49,520 nt of DNA from Nocardia pseudobrasiliensis NBRC 108224 (GCF_001613105.1 NZ_BDBS01000069.1:1-49520), one strand, 5' to 3'; positions 33,582 to 42,589 are shown, numbered from the stretch's first letter. Made by a program: numbers and translations. Notes: generated from the sequence alone by a model not told the origin.

Positions 33582-35120
33582 GTGCAGATCACCAGCGTCG
33601 GACACGCCGGATTCCATATCCGCACCGCGGCCGGGACGATCCTCTGTGATCCCTGGGTCAACCCGGCGTACTTCGGCTCGTGGTTCCCCTTCCCGGACAA
33701 CACCCAGCTGGACTGGGACGAGCTGGGCGACTGCGATTTCCTCTACGTCTCGCATCTGCACCGCGACCACTTCGACGCGAAGAACCTCGCCGAGCACGTG
33801 AACAAGGACGCGACGGTCCTGCTGCCGGACTATCCGGTGCCGGATCTGCGGCGCGAGCTGGAGAAGCTGGGCTTCACCAAATTCTTCGAGACCGAGGATT
33901 CGGTCAAGCACACCGTCACGGGTCCGGGCGGCGAGCTGGACATCATGATCATCGCGCTGCGCGCGCCCGCCGACGGGCCGATCGGCGATTCGGGTCTGGT
34001 CGTCTCCGACGGTGAGACCGTGTGCTTCAACATGAACGACGCGCGGCCGGTCGATATGGACGTGCTGCACGAGGCGTTCGGCCATGTCGACATCCACCTG
34101 CTGCAGTACTCGGGCGCGATCTGGTACCCGATGGTCTACGACATCCCGAGCCGCACCAAGGCGAACTTCGGCAAGCAGAAGCGCCAGCGCGGTATGGACC
34201 GGTGCCGCAGCTATATCGAGCAGGTCGGCGCGACCTGGGTGGTGCCCTCGGCCGGACCGCCGGTGTTCCTCGACGACGAGCTGCGCTATCTCAACGACGA
34301 TCACGGCGACGAGGGCAACATCTTCCCCGATCAGATGGTGTTCCTCGAGCAGATGCGCATCCACGGCAACGAGGGCGGGATCCTGATGATCCCCGGCTCG
34401 GTCGCCGACGTGCGCGGCCGCGAACTCGACCTCACCCATCCGTTCGAGCCCGGACTGATCTACGACAACAAGGCCGAGTACATCGAACTGATGGCGCGGC
34501 GCCTGGCTCCGGCGCTGGAGGCCGAAAAGGCCTCCTGGGCAACGGGTGACGGCCCGCTGCTGCCGCAGCTGAAGGAGCTGTTCGAGCCGATCATGGCACA
34601 GAGCGATCTGATCTGCGACGGTATCGGCTATCCGGTCGGACTGGTCCTCGGCGACGAGACCGTGGTGCTGGACTTCCCCAAGCGCGTGGTGCGCGGCCCG
34701 ATCGACGGAGAAGGTAAGTACCGCTACGGTTTCCGCATCGATCCGCAGCTGGCGCGAACCGTATTGCGCGACAACGAACCCGACTGGGTCAACACGATCT
34801 TCCTGTCCACCCGCTTCCAGGCGTGGCGGATCGGCGGCTACAACGAATTCCTCTACACCTTCTTCAAATGCCTGACCGACGAGCGCATCGCCTACGCCGA
34901 CGGCTGGTTCTCCGAGGCGCACGACGATTCGGCCTCCACCGAACTCGCCGGCTGGGAAGTGCAGCGCCGCTGTCCGCATCTCAAGGCCGACCTGTCCAAA
35001 TTCGGTGTGGTGGAGGGAACCACCCTCACCTGCAATCTGCACGGCTGGCAGTGGGATCTGGAGAGCGGACGCTGCAAGACCTCCAAGGGTCACGAACTGC
35101 GGGCCCGCAAGCTCACTTGA
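33582..35120 (+). CDS. Metallo-beta-lactamase-fold / Rieske [2Fe-2S] fusion protein (512 aa, Rv3818 type)
   Basis: The N-terminal two-thirds is an MBL-fold hydrolase-like domain: ITSVGHAGFHI (3-13), CDPWVNPAYFGSWFPFP, the metal motif HLHRDHFD (about 59-66) and GDSGLVVSDG. The C-terminal part (about 450-512) is a Rieske domain with CPHL and CNLHGW supplying the Cys-X-His and Cys-X2-His ligands. This combination occurs in Rv3818 and resembles the layout of CMP-N-acetylneuraminate hydroxylase-like enzymes, so an oxygenase or redox role is possible; the substrate is unknown. GTG 33582 follows AGGAAGGG. The last 8 bp overlap a convergent gene end to end. Confidence 0.9.
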   Translation: MQITSVGHAGFHIRTAAGTILCDPWVNPAYFGSWFPFPDNTQLDWDELGDCDFLYVSHLHRDHFDAKNLAEHVNKDATVLLPDYPVPDLRRELEKLGFTKFFETEDSVKHTVTGPGGELDIMIIALRAPADGPIGDSGLVVSDGETVCFNMNDARPVDMDVLHEAFGHVDIHLLQYSGAIWYPMVYDIPSRTKANFGKQKRQRGMDRCRSYIEQVGATWVVPSAGPPVFLDDELRYLNDDHGDEGNIFPDQMVFLEQMRIHGNEGGILMIPGSVADVRGRELDLTHPFEPGLIYDNKAEYIELMARRLAPALEAEKASWATGDGPLLPQLKELFEPIMAQSDLICDGIGYPVGLVLGDETVVLDFPKRVVRGPIDGEGKYRYGFRIDPQLARTVLRDNEPDWVNTIFLSTRFQAWRIGGYNEFLYTFFKCLTDERIAYADGWFSEAHDDSASTELAGWEVQRRCPHLKADLSKFGVVEGTTLTCNLHGWQWDLESGRCKTSKGHELRARKLT

Positions 35121-35448
35121 TTTCCCTGGTCAGCTTCGACGACCACGGACACCAGAAGCAGCCCGGCAGAAACGCTCCGCACGCCTCGTCGAGATGATCG
35201 TCGACGTAGGTGATGCTGGCGTCGCACACCTCGATGGCCATGGTGAAGAACGTGACCGTATCGGGATCGAGGTGGAAGTTCCAGCCCGGGTTGTAGTCGG
35301 CCTGTTGTTTGCGAATGCGGCCCATCACGTGGACCGACATCGTCTCCTCACCGGAGAGAATGCGGCGCGCCTCGGCGATGCGCTGCTCGTTTTCCAATCG
35401 GATGACGAATTCCTTGCCGGAGTAATCAGTGAATGCGAAGTCCGCCAT
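35113..35448 (-). CDS. Small BP74-like protein (111 aa)
   Basis: A 111-residue protein without a signal peptide. The sequence FAFTDYSGKEFVIRLEN, HVMGRI, DYNPGWNFHLDPDTVTFFTM, AIEVCDASITYVDDHLDE and GCFWCPWSS resembles the N-terminal domain of Dictyostelium BP74, also found alone in actinobacteria and sometimes labelled calmodulin-like. I recall this from memory, and no biochemical role is assigned. Three Cys (near residues 75, 90 and 97-99) and several acidic residues could bind a metal. GAGGTG lies upstream of ATG 35448. The gene overlaps the end of the MBL/Rieske gene by 8 bp on the other strand. Confidence 0.65.
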   Translation of the reverse strand: MADFAFTDYSGKEFVIRLENEQRIAEARRILSGEETMSVHVMGRIRKQQADYNPGWNFHLDPDTVTFFTMAIEVCDASITYVDDHLDEACGAFLPGCFWCPWSSKLTREIK

Positions 35449-35642
35449 GGTGTTTCACCTCGAGAACTGATACAGCGGGAGAACTGGACATCTCGATGGT
35501 AAGGCGCGAAAACCGCCCTTAACAGCGAAATCGATTGCGCGACAGTATATTTGGAGGACCGACCCGTTTCCTGCGGAATATCACGGCCGTCCGGGTGAAA
35601 TGCCTGATTTCTCCGGACAAGTCGCCTGATTACCGCTGGCGA

Positions 35643-36632
35643 TTACTGTCGGGCAGCTGTTTTCGCGCGCCCGATCAGCTCACGGATCGCCATCGCACCG
35701 CGTGCCACCGGTGCCGCCACGCGTCCCTCGGCATCGATCAGGACACCCGACGGTGTACCGCGCACCCGGTACCGCAGTGCCGCCTCGTTGCCCTGCTGGA
35801 CCAGGACCGGGATCTCCTCGATGCCGTGGCGCCGCCGCCAGTGCGCATGCTCGTCGACCTCGCCGTTGCCCACCACCGCGATGGTGAGCGCATCGGCCGC
35901 GCGAGCCTGCCAGCGCGGCAGCTCGCGTGCCAGCGCCGCGCACATCTCGCAGGACGGATGAACGAAGACCAGCAACAGATTTCGCCCGTCGCGCTGCAGT
36001 GTCTCGAGCGACGCCCGACCACCCCGGGTATCGATCAGTTCGAATTCCGGCGCGACCGCACCGACCGGCAGCCCCTCGCCCCCGAGCGTGGACAGCGCCT
36101 GCTCGTCGACCCGCCGTCGCACCGCCCGCAGCTCACCGAACAGCAGAACCAGCAACGTCGCCAGCGCCACCGCGACGGCCGAACCGATCGAGCGATCCAC
36201 CGTGATACCGCCGGGCCCGCGCGGGTATGCCATCGATCCGGCCAGGGCCGCGGCGGCGAGGACGATCAGTACCGCGTTGCGTAGCACGGTCCGCCGCCCG
36301 ATCGGGCCCGTCCCGATCGCCCCGAAACACGAGCAGGACGGATGTTTTCCGCGCGCCAGCAGCCGCAGCACCGCCGCGGTGAACACGATCAGCAGCACCA
36401 GCGCCAACGTGGCCGCCCCCACGGCCACCCACGGCACGAGCAGTCCGACCGCGACCATCGCCTCGATCAGCGGCAGCGCCCGGGCGGCCGGTGGGGCCCA
36501 CCGCACCGGTACCCCGAATTCCGTCATCGCCTGACCGGTCCCGCTCCGATCCGCGAATTTCCCCCAGGCCGACAGCCCGAAAACCCCTGCCATGGCCAAC
36601 CGCAGCACCCACACCCCGTATTCGATCAGCAT
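35643..36632 (-). CDS. MauE/DoxX-type membrane domain fused to a thioredoxin-like domain (329 aa)
   Basis: The N-terminal half has four to five membrane helices and the motif HPSCSCFG (97-104), characteristic of MauE, a protein involved in quinone-dependent disulfide formation or cofactor maturation. A further helix (about 151-167) leads to a C-terminal redoxin domain (about 188-329) with the CxxC site SCEMCAAL (Cys228, Cys231) and a likely cis-Pro at GTPSGVLIDAEG. The two Cys pairs suggest electron transfer between the membrane part and the thioredoxin-like part for disulfide chemistry outside the membrane. I use ATG 36632; GTG 36653 is possible and neither has a strong ribosome site. Confidence 0.85.
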   Translation of the reverse strand: MLIEYGVWVLRLAMAGVFGLSAWGKFADRSGTGQAMTEFGVPVRWAPPAARALPLIEAMVAVGLLVPWVAVGAATLALVLLIVFTAAVLRLLARGKHPSCSCFGAIGTGPIGRRTVLRNAVLIVLAAAALAGSMAYPRGPGGITVDRSIGSAVAVALATLLVLLFGELRAVRRRVDEQALSTLGGEGLPVGAVAPEFELIDTRGGRASLETLQRDGRNLLLVFVHPSCEMCAALARELPRWQARAADALTIAVVGNGEVDEHAHWRRRHGIEEIPVLVQQGNEAALRYRVRGTPSGVLIDAEGRVAAPVARGAMAIRELIGRAKTAARQ

Positions 36633-36696
36633 GTCCGCACGATGACACAGCACCGGTGCGGCGAAAGCCGAATCGGCGGAACGGCTTTCGAACGGC

Positions 36697-37725
36697 TCAC
36701 GTCAGGGCGCGCGCCCGCTCCAGAATCCGCAGTACCGCCACGGCATCGCGCGGATCGACCGGCACGGGAGCGCCGTCGAGCAGCGCGTCGGCCATCGCCG
36801 CGTAGAAGGCCGGATAGTCGCCGGGCTCGCTGGGCACGCGCCGGGTGTCGCCGTCGACTCCGAGCAGCCCCCAGCCGTCGGATTCCACCGCGCCCCAGGG
36901 TTTCCCGTCGTCGGGGCGGCGGCCCGAGCGCAGCGCCGCCTCCTGCGGGTCCAATCCGTAGCAGACATATCCGCTCTCGGATCCGAGTACGCGCAGGCGC
37001 GGGCCGAGCTGCGGGGTGACCGCGCTCATCCACAGATGCGAGCGCACCCCGGAGGCGTGGGTGAGGGCCAGGAACGCGTCGTCGTCGGTGCTCACCTCGG
37101 CTCGGCGGGAATCCAGTTCGCAATAGACGTCGGTGACCGGACCGAACAGATACAGGGCCTGGTCGACCAGATGACTGCCGAGGTCGTAGAGGATGCCCGC
37201 ACCCTCCTCGACGCCGCCGACCTCGCGCCAGCCGCCCTTGCTCACCGGCCGCCAGCGCTCGAAGCGGGATTCGAAGCGGCGCACCTCGCCCAGCTCGCCC
37301 TCGGCGATCAAGCGGCGCAGCGTGCGGAAGTCGCTGTCCCAGCGGCGATTCTGGAATACGCTCAACGCCCGGCCCGCGGTCTCGGCCGCGGCGACGACCT
37401 CCTCGCCCTCGGCGGCGGTCAGCGCGAACGGCTTGTCAACCACCACCGGCAGACCCGCCGCGAGCGCCTGCCGGGCCAGCGGGGCATGCGTTCGATTCGG
37501 GGTCGCGACGACCACCAGATCAATACCCGCGGGATCGGCGAACAGCTCCTCGGCCGCGCCGATCACCCGCACCCCGGCATATTCGCGCTCGGCCTGCGCG
37601 CCCCGCTCCTCGGACGAGGTGACCACCGCGGCCACGCGCATTCTCGGTTCGGCGGCGATCAACGGTGCGTGGAAGACCGATCCGGCCAGGCCGTACCCGA
37701 TGACGGCAACGTTCAGCGATGTCAT
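36697..37725 (-). CDS. Gfo/Idh/MocA-family NAD(P)-dependent oxidoreductase (342 aa)
   Basis: N-terminal Rossmann fold with VAVIGYGLAGSVFHAPL (6-22), the ATPNRTHAPLARQAL loop and VDKPFALT, the DKP version of the EKP catalytic motif. The C-terminal beta-sheet dimer domain contains RFESRFERWRP and GILYDLGSHLVDQAL, whose Asp and His are the usual catalytic residues. These enzymes oxidise or reduce sugars or related alcohols in the cytoplasm; the substrate is unknown. ATG 37725 follows GGTGGG; the open frame extends to 37857 inside the EAL gene. It lies 31 bp downstream of the EAL gene and 64 bp before the MauE-thioredoxin gene. Confidence 0.92.
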   Translation of the reverse strand: MTSLNVAVIGYGLAGSVFHAPLIAAEPRMRVAAVVTSSEERGAQAEREYAGVRVIGAAEELFADPAGIDLVVVATPNRTHAPLARQALAAGLPVVVDKPFALTAAEGEEVVAAAETAGRALSVFQNRRWDSDFRTLRRLIAEGELGEVRRFESRFERWRPVSKGGWREVGGVEEGAGILYDLGSHLVDQALYLFGPVTDVYCELDSRRAEVSTDDDAFLALTHASGVRSHLWMSAVTPQLGPRLRVLGSESGYVCYGLDPQEAALRSGRRPDDGKPWGAVESDGWGLLGVDGDTRRVPSEPGDYPAFYAAMADALLDGAPVPVDPRDAVAVLRILERARALT

Positions 37726-37756
37726 CCCACCATTTTGCCGGTCGGCGACCGGGCGA

Positions 37757-39604
37757 TCAGTTCCGCCCGGGATTGTCCATGGGAATCCAGCCGTTACCGG
37801 AGAATTCGTGTTCGGGAACACCCGCGCCGACCAGGCCGCGGGCCTCGTTGAGATCACTGATCAGCGCGGACACCGGATGGGAATCGCTGTAGTGATAGCC
37901 CTGGGCCAGGGCGAAGCCGAGTTCGGTGAGCACCGCGGCCTGATATTCGGTCTCCACGCCCTCGGCGATGACCTGCAGATCCAGCGATTTACTCAGGGCC
38001 GCAATGACTCCCAGCAGCGGCGGGGCCGGGGAATCGGAACGAATGGCCGCGACGAAGGACTGGTCGACCTTGAGGATATCGCTGGGGATGGTGGCCAGGC
38101 GGCTCAGCGAGGAGTAGCCGGTTCCGAAATCGTCGATGGCGATCCGCACCCCGCGCTCGCGCAGCTTGTGCAGATTGCCGATGGCGGTCTGGGATTCGGC
38201 GGCCAGCTCGCTCTCGGTCACCTCGAGCACCAATTGTTCGGCGGGCCAGCCGGTATCGGCCAGGATGCCGGAAACCCGGTCGGCGTAATCGGATTCGGCC
38301 AGTTCCAGGCCGCTGACATTGACGTTCAGCGTGAGATCGAGCTGGGCGAAGGTCTCCTGCAGCCGCGCGGCGTCGGCACAGGCGCGCCGCAGCACCAATT
38401 CGTCCAGATCGGAGATGAGGTCGTATTCCTCGGCGACCCGGATCAGGCCCTCGGTGGTCACATCCGGCTGTGCGTTGGACGACCAGCGCAGCAACGCCTC
38501 CACGCCGACGGCCTTGGTCCCGCCCTCGGTGAGGCTCACGATCGGCTGGTAGTGCACATCGAGCGCGCCGGTATCGATCGCCTCGCGCAGTTCCACCGCC
38601 AGCGGCAGCTGCCGCGAGGATTCCAGGACGGTCCGGTTGCGCCCGGCCTGCTTGGCCCGGTACAGACCCACATCGGCGCGACTGACCAGCAGCGAACCGG
38701 ATTCGCCCGGCTGCCACGAGGTGACACCGGCCGAACAGCCGGTGGTGACCGCCGCGCGCAGTTGCTCGGTGAGCAGGATCGCGGCCTGTTCGGTGGTGCT
38801 GGGCAACAGCAGCGCGAACGCGTCCCCGCCGTAGCGGGCCAGACGCTGATCCGGCTGCAGCAGTTTCTGCCAGGTGTCGGCCACCCGCTGCAGTACGGCG
38901 TCACCCGCGCGGTGGCCGAGATGATCGTTGATCTTCTGGAAGCGATCGAGGTCGACCAGCACCAGCGCCAGGCCCTGTCCGGTCCGGGTGGCATGGGCGA
39001 TGGCGCCGTTGAGCGCTCGATCGAAGCCGCGCCGGTTCAACAGTCCCGTCAGCACATCGATATCGGCGTCCGACGCCATCCGGGTGAGAATGCCGACCAC
39101 GATGCCGACGCCCACGGTCACCCCGGCCGGAATCATGCCCGACCACCACGGCAATCCGCGCGAGGGCACCACCCATAAGCACAGCAGCACCGCGAACGCC
39201 ACATGCGCCGCAACCCATTGCCACGCAAAGAAGATCGCGGCATCGCAGGCGATGAACACGTAGAACGCGGCGAGGCTGATCGCGCCGACGGTATTCGGAA
39301 ACCAGTGCACCGCAACGGTCACCAGAACGGTCGCCATGGCGACGTACCCGTGATGGATCGAATGCGGCAGCCGCGGACCCCAGATCAGCAGGCTGATACC
39401 GAGCATCAGCGCGGTCGCCGCCGCCGCGCCCACGAGGGGACGATTGCCCTCGCCACCCGGGGCGATGGCAGTGATGAGCAGTCCGAGCACGCCACCCATG
39501 ACGTAGAACGCCCCGGTCGTCCGTGCCATGACCATTGCCGTCGCCAGCGCCGATGCGGCCCGCACTCGCGTGCGGGTATCGCCGCGAGACCCGATTCCTC
39601 GCAC
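37757..39604 (-). CDS. Membrane-bound GGDEF (degenerate) / EAL protein (615 aa)
   Basis: A cyclic-di-GMP turnover protein. The N-terminus has about six hydrophobic segments (25-175). The GGDEF-type domain (about 180-330) keeps DVLTGLLNRRGFDRAL and LVDLDRFQKINDHLGHRAGD, but its signature is GGDAF (259-263) instead of GGDEF, so diguanylate cyclase activity is probably lost. The EAL domain (about 336-590) keeps VEALLRW (Glu369), NVNVSGLEL, LEVTESEL, IDDFGTGYSSL, KVDQSF and VIAEGVET, so phosphodiesterase activity looks possible. The start is not certain: GTG 39604 lacks a clear ribosome site and an ATG lies at 39535. Confidence 0.93.
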   Translation of the reverse strand: MRGIGSRGDTRTRVRAASALATAMVMARTTGAFYVMGGVLGLLITAIAPGGEGNRPLVGAAAATALMLGISLLIWGPRLPHSIHHGYVAMATVLVTVAVHWFPNTVGAISLAAFYVFIACDAAIFFAWQWVAAHVAFAVLLCLWVVPSRGLPWWSGMIPAGVTVGVGIVVGILTRMASDADIDVLTGLLNRRGFDRALNGAIAHATRTGQGLALVLVDLDRFQKINDHLGHRAGDAVLQRVADTWQKLLQPDQRLARYGGDAFALLLPSTTEQAAILLTEQLRAAVTTGCSAGVTSWQPGESGSLLVSRADVGLYRAKQAGRNRTVLESSRQLPLAVELREAIDTGALDVHYQPIVSLTEGGTKAVGVEALLRWSSNAQPDVTTEGLIRVAEEYDLISDLDELVLRRACADAARLQETFAQLDLTLNVNVSGLELAESDYADRVSGILADTGWPAEQLVLEVTESELAAESQTAIGNLHKLRERGVRIAIDDFGTGYSSLSRLATIPSDILKVDQSFVAAIRSDSPAPPLLGVIAALSKSLDLQVIAEGVETEYQAAVLTELGFALAQGYHYSDSHPVSALISDLNEARGLVGAGVPEHEFSGNGWIPMDNPGRN

Positions 39605-39751
39605 GATGCATAGCCTAGAGCCAACCGACCTGAGCAGTAGTCACATCCGCAGGAATCGGCGGGCAAAGTCACGGATTCGCCTGCTCGGCAGCACATCGGC
39701 CACCGGGTGTTCGCTATGTCCGTAGCGCACCGATTGCTCGCGAATTATCAG

Positions 39752-41014
39752 CTATCGCAACGGTTCCAGCACCTCGCGTCCGACGAACGGCACGAGCGCG
39801 GCGGGCACGCGTACCGAACCGTCGGCGCGCTGATGGTTCTCCCACAGCGCCACCAGCCAGCGCGTGGTCGCCAGCGTGCCGTTGAGGGTCGCGGCGATCT
39901 GCGGCTTGCCGTTCTCGTCGCGGTAGCGCACCGAGAGCCGACGGGCCTGGAAGGTGGTGCAATTCGAGGTCGAGGTGAGCTCGCGATAGGTCTGCTGGGT
40001 GGGCACCCATGCCTCGCAGTCGAATTTGCGCGCGGCCGAGCTGCCGAGGTCGCCACCGGCCACATCGATCACCCGGTAGGGCACCTCGATCGCGGCGAGC
40101 ATGTCCTTCTCCCAGGCCAGCAGTCGCCGATGTTCGGCATCGGCGTCCTCGGGCTTGCAGAACACGAACATCTCGACCTTGTCGAACTGGTGTACGCGAA
40201 TGATGCCGCGGGTGTCCTTGCCGTAGCTGCCCGCCTCGCGCCGGAAGCAGGACGACCAACCGGCGTAGCGCTTGGGACCCGCGCTCAGATCCAGGATCTC
40301 GTCGGCGTGGTATCCGGCCATCGGAACCTCGGAGGTGCCGACCAGATACAGATCGTCCTCCTCGAGGTGATAGACCTCGGCCGAGTGCTGGCCCAGGAAG
40401 CCGGTGCCCGCCATGACCTCCGGGCGCACCAGCACGGGCGGGATCATCATGGTGAACCCGTTGGCCGTCGCGCGCTGCGCGGCCAGCTGCAGCAGGGCCA
40501 GCTGCAGCAGCGCGCCGTAGCCGGTGAGGAAGTAGAACCGCGAACCGGACACCTTGGCGCCGCGTTCCATATCCACCAGGCCCAGTGCCTCGGCCAGTTC
40601 CAGATGGTCCTTGGGTTCGAAGTCGAACCGCGGTGGCGTGCCCACGGTTTCGAGGACCACGTAATCGTCCTCGCCGCCCGCGGGCGCGCCGTCCTGTACG
40701 ACATTGGAGATCGCGCGATGGGCGGCGTCGAGTGCGGCGTCGGCGGCGGCCTCGGCGGCCTCGGCCTCCTTCACCTTCGCCGACAGTTCCTGTCCGTGGG
40801 CCAGCAGTGCCGGGCGCTCCTCCGGAGACGCCTTGCCGACCTTCTTGCCGAGCGCCTTGTGCTCGGACCGCAGGTTGTCGGCGGACGCCACCGCGGCGCG
40901 GCGGGCCGCATCGGCCTCCAGCAAGGCATCCACCAGGGCCGGGTCCTCGCCGCGGGCTCGCTGGGAGGCACGCACGGCATCCGGGTTCTCGCGCAGGAAT
41001 CGCAGGTCGATCAC
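39752..41014 (-). CDS. serS: Seryl-tRNA synthetase
   Basis: Charges tRNA-Ser with serine. The 420-residue class II synthetase begins IDLRFLRENPDAVRASQRAR, the start of the long antiparallel coiled-coil arm (about 30-105) that holds the tRNA. The catalytic core has LVGTSEVPMAGYHADEIL, motif 2 with YAGWSSCFRREAGSYGKDTR, and motif 3 in NGTLATTRWLVALWEN. The sequence is very close to M. tuberculosis SerS (Rv3834c). The start is GTG 41014; the frame is open to 41215 through Arg-rich non-conserved sequence. It is divergent from the septum-formation-family gene, 89 bp away. Confidence 0.98.
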   Translation of the reverse strand: MIDLRFLRENPDAVRASQRARGEDPALVDALLEADAARRAAVASADNLRSEHKALGKKVGKASPEERPALLAHGQELSAKVKEAEAAEAAADAALDAAHRAISNVVQDGAPAGGEDDYVVLETVGTPPRFDFEPKDHLELAEALGLVDMERGAKVSGSRFYFLTGYGALLQLALLQLAAQRATANGFTMMIPPVLVRPEVMAGTGFLGQHSAEVYHLEEDDLYLVGTSEVPMAGYHADEILDLSAGPKRYAGWSSCFRREAGSYGKDTRGIIRVHQFDKVEMFVFCKPEDADAEHRRLLAWEKDMLAAIEVPYRVIDVAGGDLGSSAARKFDCEAWVPTQQTYRELTSTSNCTTFQARRLSVRYRDENGKPQIAATLNGTLATTRWLVALWENHQRADGSVRVPAALVPFVGREVLEPLR

Positions 41015-41103
41015 GAGTAAGCAGCCTATTACCCGTACTCGGTGGCCGCGGATCCGGATCCGATCGTGGCGGCGCCCGCCCCGCGCTGCCATCATGGAGC
41101 GCG

Positions 41104-42204
41104 ATGTCCTCCCACGATGTGCCGTCCCAGGAGCCCGATCCCGGAGCCGAGCCGCCCGCCGGCGCCGGATCCTCGTCCGCGCGCAGTAAGGCCGGACGGA
41201 TTCACCTGCCGGCACACAAATTGCGCTGGGGGCTGCTGGCCGTGGCGATCGGCGCGGTGGTGGCGGCGCTGGTGACCATGCTCATCTCCGGCTTCCGCAG
41301 TTCACACGGACTCGAGGCGCATGATCCGGCCGGACCGGCGCAGCCCGGCCGGGCCAATACCGCCTTCGGCACCGCGCGCTCGGGCGACTGCCTGAACTGG
41401 AGCAGCGCCAAGACGCTCGATCTGAGCAAGACCAACTGCGCGGACAAGCATCTGTTCGAGGTCACCGCCGATATCGACCTGAGCGCCTATCCGGGCCGGG
41501 AATTCGGGCCGGGCTCACGGTTTCCCGATTCGCTGCGCTTCCAGGAATTGCGCGACGAGCACTGCACCCCGGCCGCCACCGCCTATCTGGGCGGCAAATT
41601 CGATCCGCGCGGGCGGTTCGTGGTCGGCATGATCAATCCGGGCGACGACGGCTGGCGCAAGGGCGATCGCACGATCCGCTGCGGCCTGCAGTTGGTCAGC
41701 GCCAACGGCAATGCGACGCAGCAGACCGTCGGCCGGGTCCGCGACAGCGATCAATCCCGCACCTTCGATCCGGGCACCTGCATCGGCATCAATCAGAACC
41801 TGCCGACCAACGAGCCGACCGATTGCGCGAAACCGCATGCGTACGAGGTCATGTCGGTGGTCGATCTGGGCGCGCACTTCACCGGCGGCCCGCCGAACAG
41901 CGACGACCAGGACAAGTTCATGCAGGACGAGTGCGCGCGGGTGGCCGGCGACTACCTGGGCGGACAGGACGCGCTGATCAACAAGACGCTCACCATCTTC
42001 TGGGACAATATCGACGCCCGCAGCTGGCTGATCGGCAGCCACAAGCTGAACTGCCTGGTGGGCAAGGGCACTCAGGGCGGCTTCTCGACCATCACGGGTT
42101 CGGCCAAGGGCGACATCATGATCGACGGCCAGGCGCCGGTGCCGCCGCCGAGTTCGGGCCGCTCCACCCCGCAGCCGCTTCCCGGCGCGGCGCCCCCGCG
42201 GTAA
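41104..42204 (+). CDS. Septum-formation-family membrane protein (366 aa, Rv3835 position)
   Basis: A single membrane helix (about 40-63, LRWGLLAVAIGAVVAALVTMLISGF in pieces) separates an acidic, Pro-rich cytoplasmic start from a large outside domain. That domain shows two similar blocks: GDCLNWSSAKTLDLSKTNC, HLFEVTADIDLSAYPG and DEHCTPAATAYLGGKFDP, then GTCIGINQNLP, EPTDCAKPHAYEVMSVVDL and DECARVAGDYLGGQD. Paired Cys in each block suggest disulfides. This Cys-rich repeat is the actinobacterial septum-formation domain, whose precise role is unknown. ATG 41104 follows GGAG; the long upstream open frame is antisense to serS. Confidence 0.9.
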   Translation: MSSHDVPSQEPDPGAEPPAGAGSSSARSKAGRIHLPAHKLRWGLLAVAIGAVVAALVTMLISGFRSSHGLEAHDPAGPAQPGRANTAFGTARSGDCLNWSSAKTLDLSKTNCADKHLFEVTADIDLSAYPGREFGPGSRFPDSLRFQELRDEHCTPAATAYLGGKFDPRGRFVVGMINPGDDGWRKGDRTIRCGLQLVSANGNATQQTVGRVRDSDQSRTFDPGTCIGINQNLPTNEPTDCAKPHAYEVMSVVDLGAHFTGGPPNSDDQDKFMQDECARVAGDYLGGQDALINKTLTIFWDNIDARSWLIGSHKLNCLVGKGTQGGFSTITGSAKGDIMIDGQAPVPPPSSGRSTPQPLPGAAPPR

Positions 42205-42209
42205 TCGCG

Positions 42210-42563
42210 GTGGCGGTGCGTATGCCGGACGATCGGTTCGAGGAACTGGTCTCCGACGCCCTGGACATGATTCCGCCGGAATTGGCGCGCGCGATCGACA
42301 ACGTGGTGGTGTTGATCGAACCCCGCAACCCGGAGGATCCGCAGTTGCTCGGGCTCTATCAGGGCATCTCGCTCACCGAGCGAATCGATAGCCATTACGG
42401 CGGAGCGCTTCCCGATACGGTCACGATCTATCGCGATGCCATTCTCGAGATGTGCCACAGCGAAGACGAGGTGGTCGAGGAGGTCGCGATCACCGTGATC
42501 CATGAGATTGCTCACTACTTCGGGATTGACGAAGACCGCCTGCATCAGCTGGGATGGGGCTAG
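42210..42563 (+). CDS. Small zincin-like metallopeptidase (117 aa, Rv3836 position)
   Basis: The C-terminal motif VIHEIAHYFGIDEDRL contains HExxH (His98, Glu99, His102) followed by an Asp about ten residues after the first His, as in the metallopeptidase family PF06262. The N-terminus FEELVSDALDMIPPELARAI and VVVLIEPRNPEDPQLLGLY are typical of the family. No signal peptide is present, so it should act in the cytoplasm on an unknown substrate. I take GTG 42210; GTG 42216 or ATG 42222 are alternatives. It begins 5 bp after the previous gene and is followed by a hairpin. Confidence 0.93.
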   Translation: MAVRMPDDRFEELVSDALDMIPPELARAIDNVVVLIEPRNPEDPQLLGLYQGISLTERIDSHYGGALPDTVTIYRDAILEMCHSEDEVVEEVAITVIHEIAHYFGIDEDRLHQLGWG

Positions 42564-42589
42564 TCTTGACCCGCGGAGCGGGTCAAGAC
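42563..42589 (+). terminator. Hairpin terminator after the metallopeptidase gene
   Basis: Perfect 11-bp arms GTCTTGACCCG (42563-42573) and CGGGTCAAGAC (42579-42589) with a 5-nt loop begin at the last base of the stop codon. No T-tract follows. It isolates the PE-PPE-EspG genes from the upstream operon. Confidence 0.8.

Noticed and set aside
39605..39751. Possible tRNA or small RNA next to serS
   Set aside because: I could not fold a cloverleaf or find a clear hairpin or conserved tRNA sequence there.
40585..41103. N-terminal extension of the septum-formation-family frame
   Set aside because: It is antisense to serS and Arg/Pro-rich; ATG 41104 gives the expected start.
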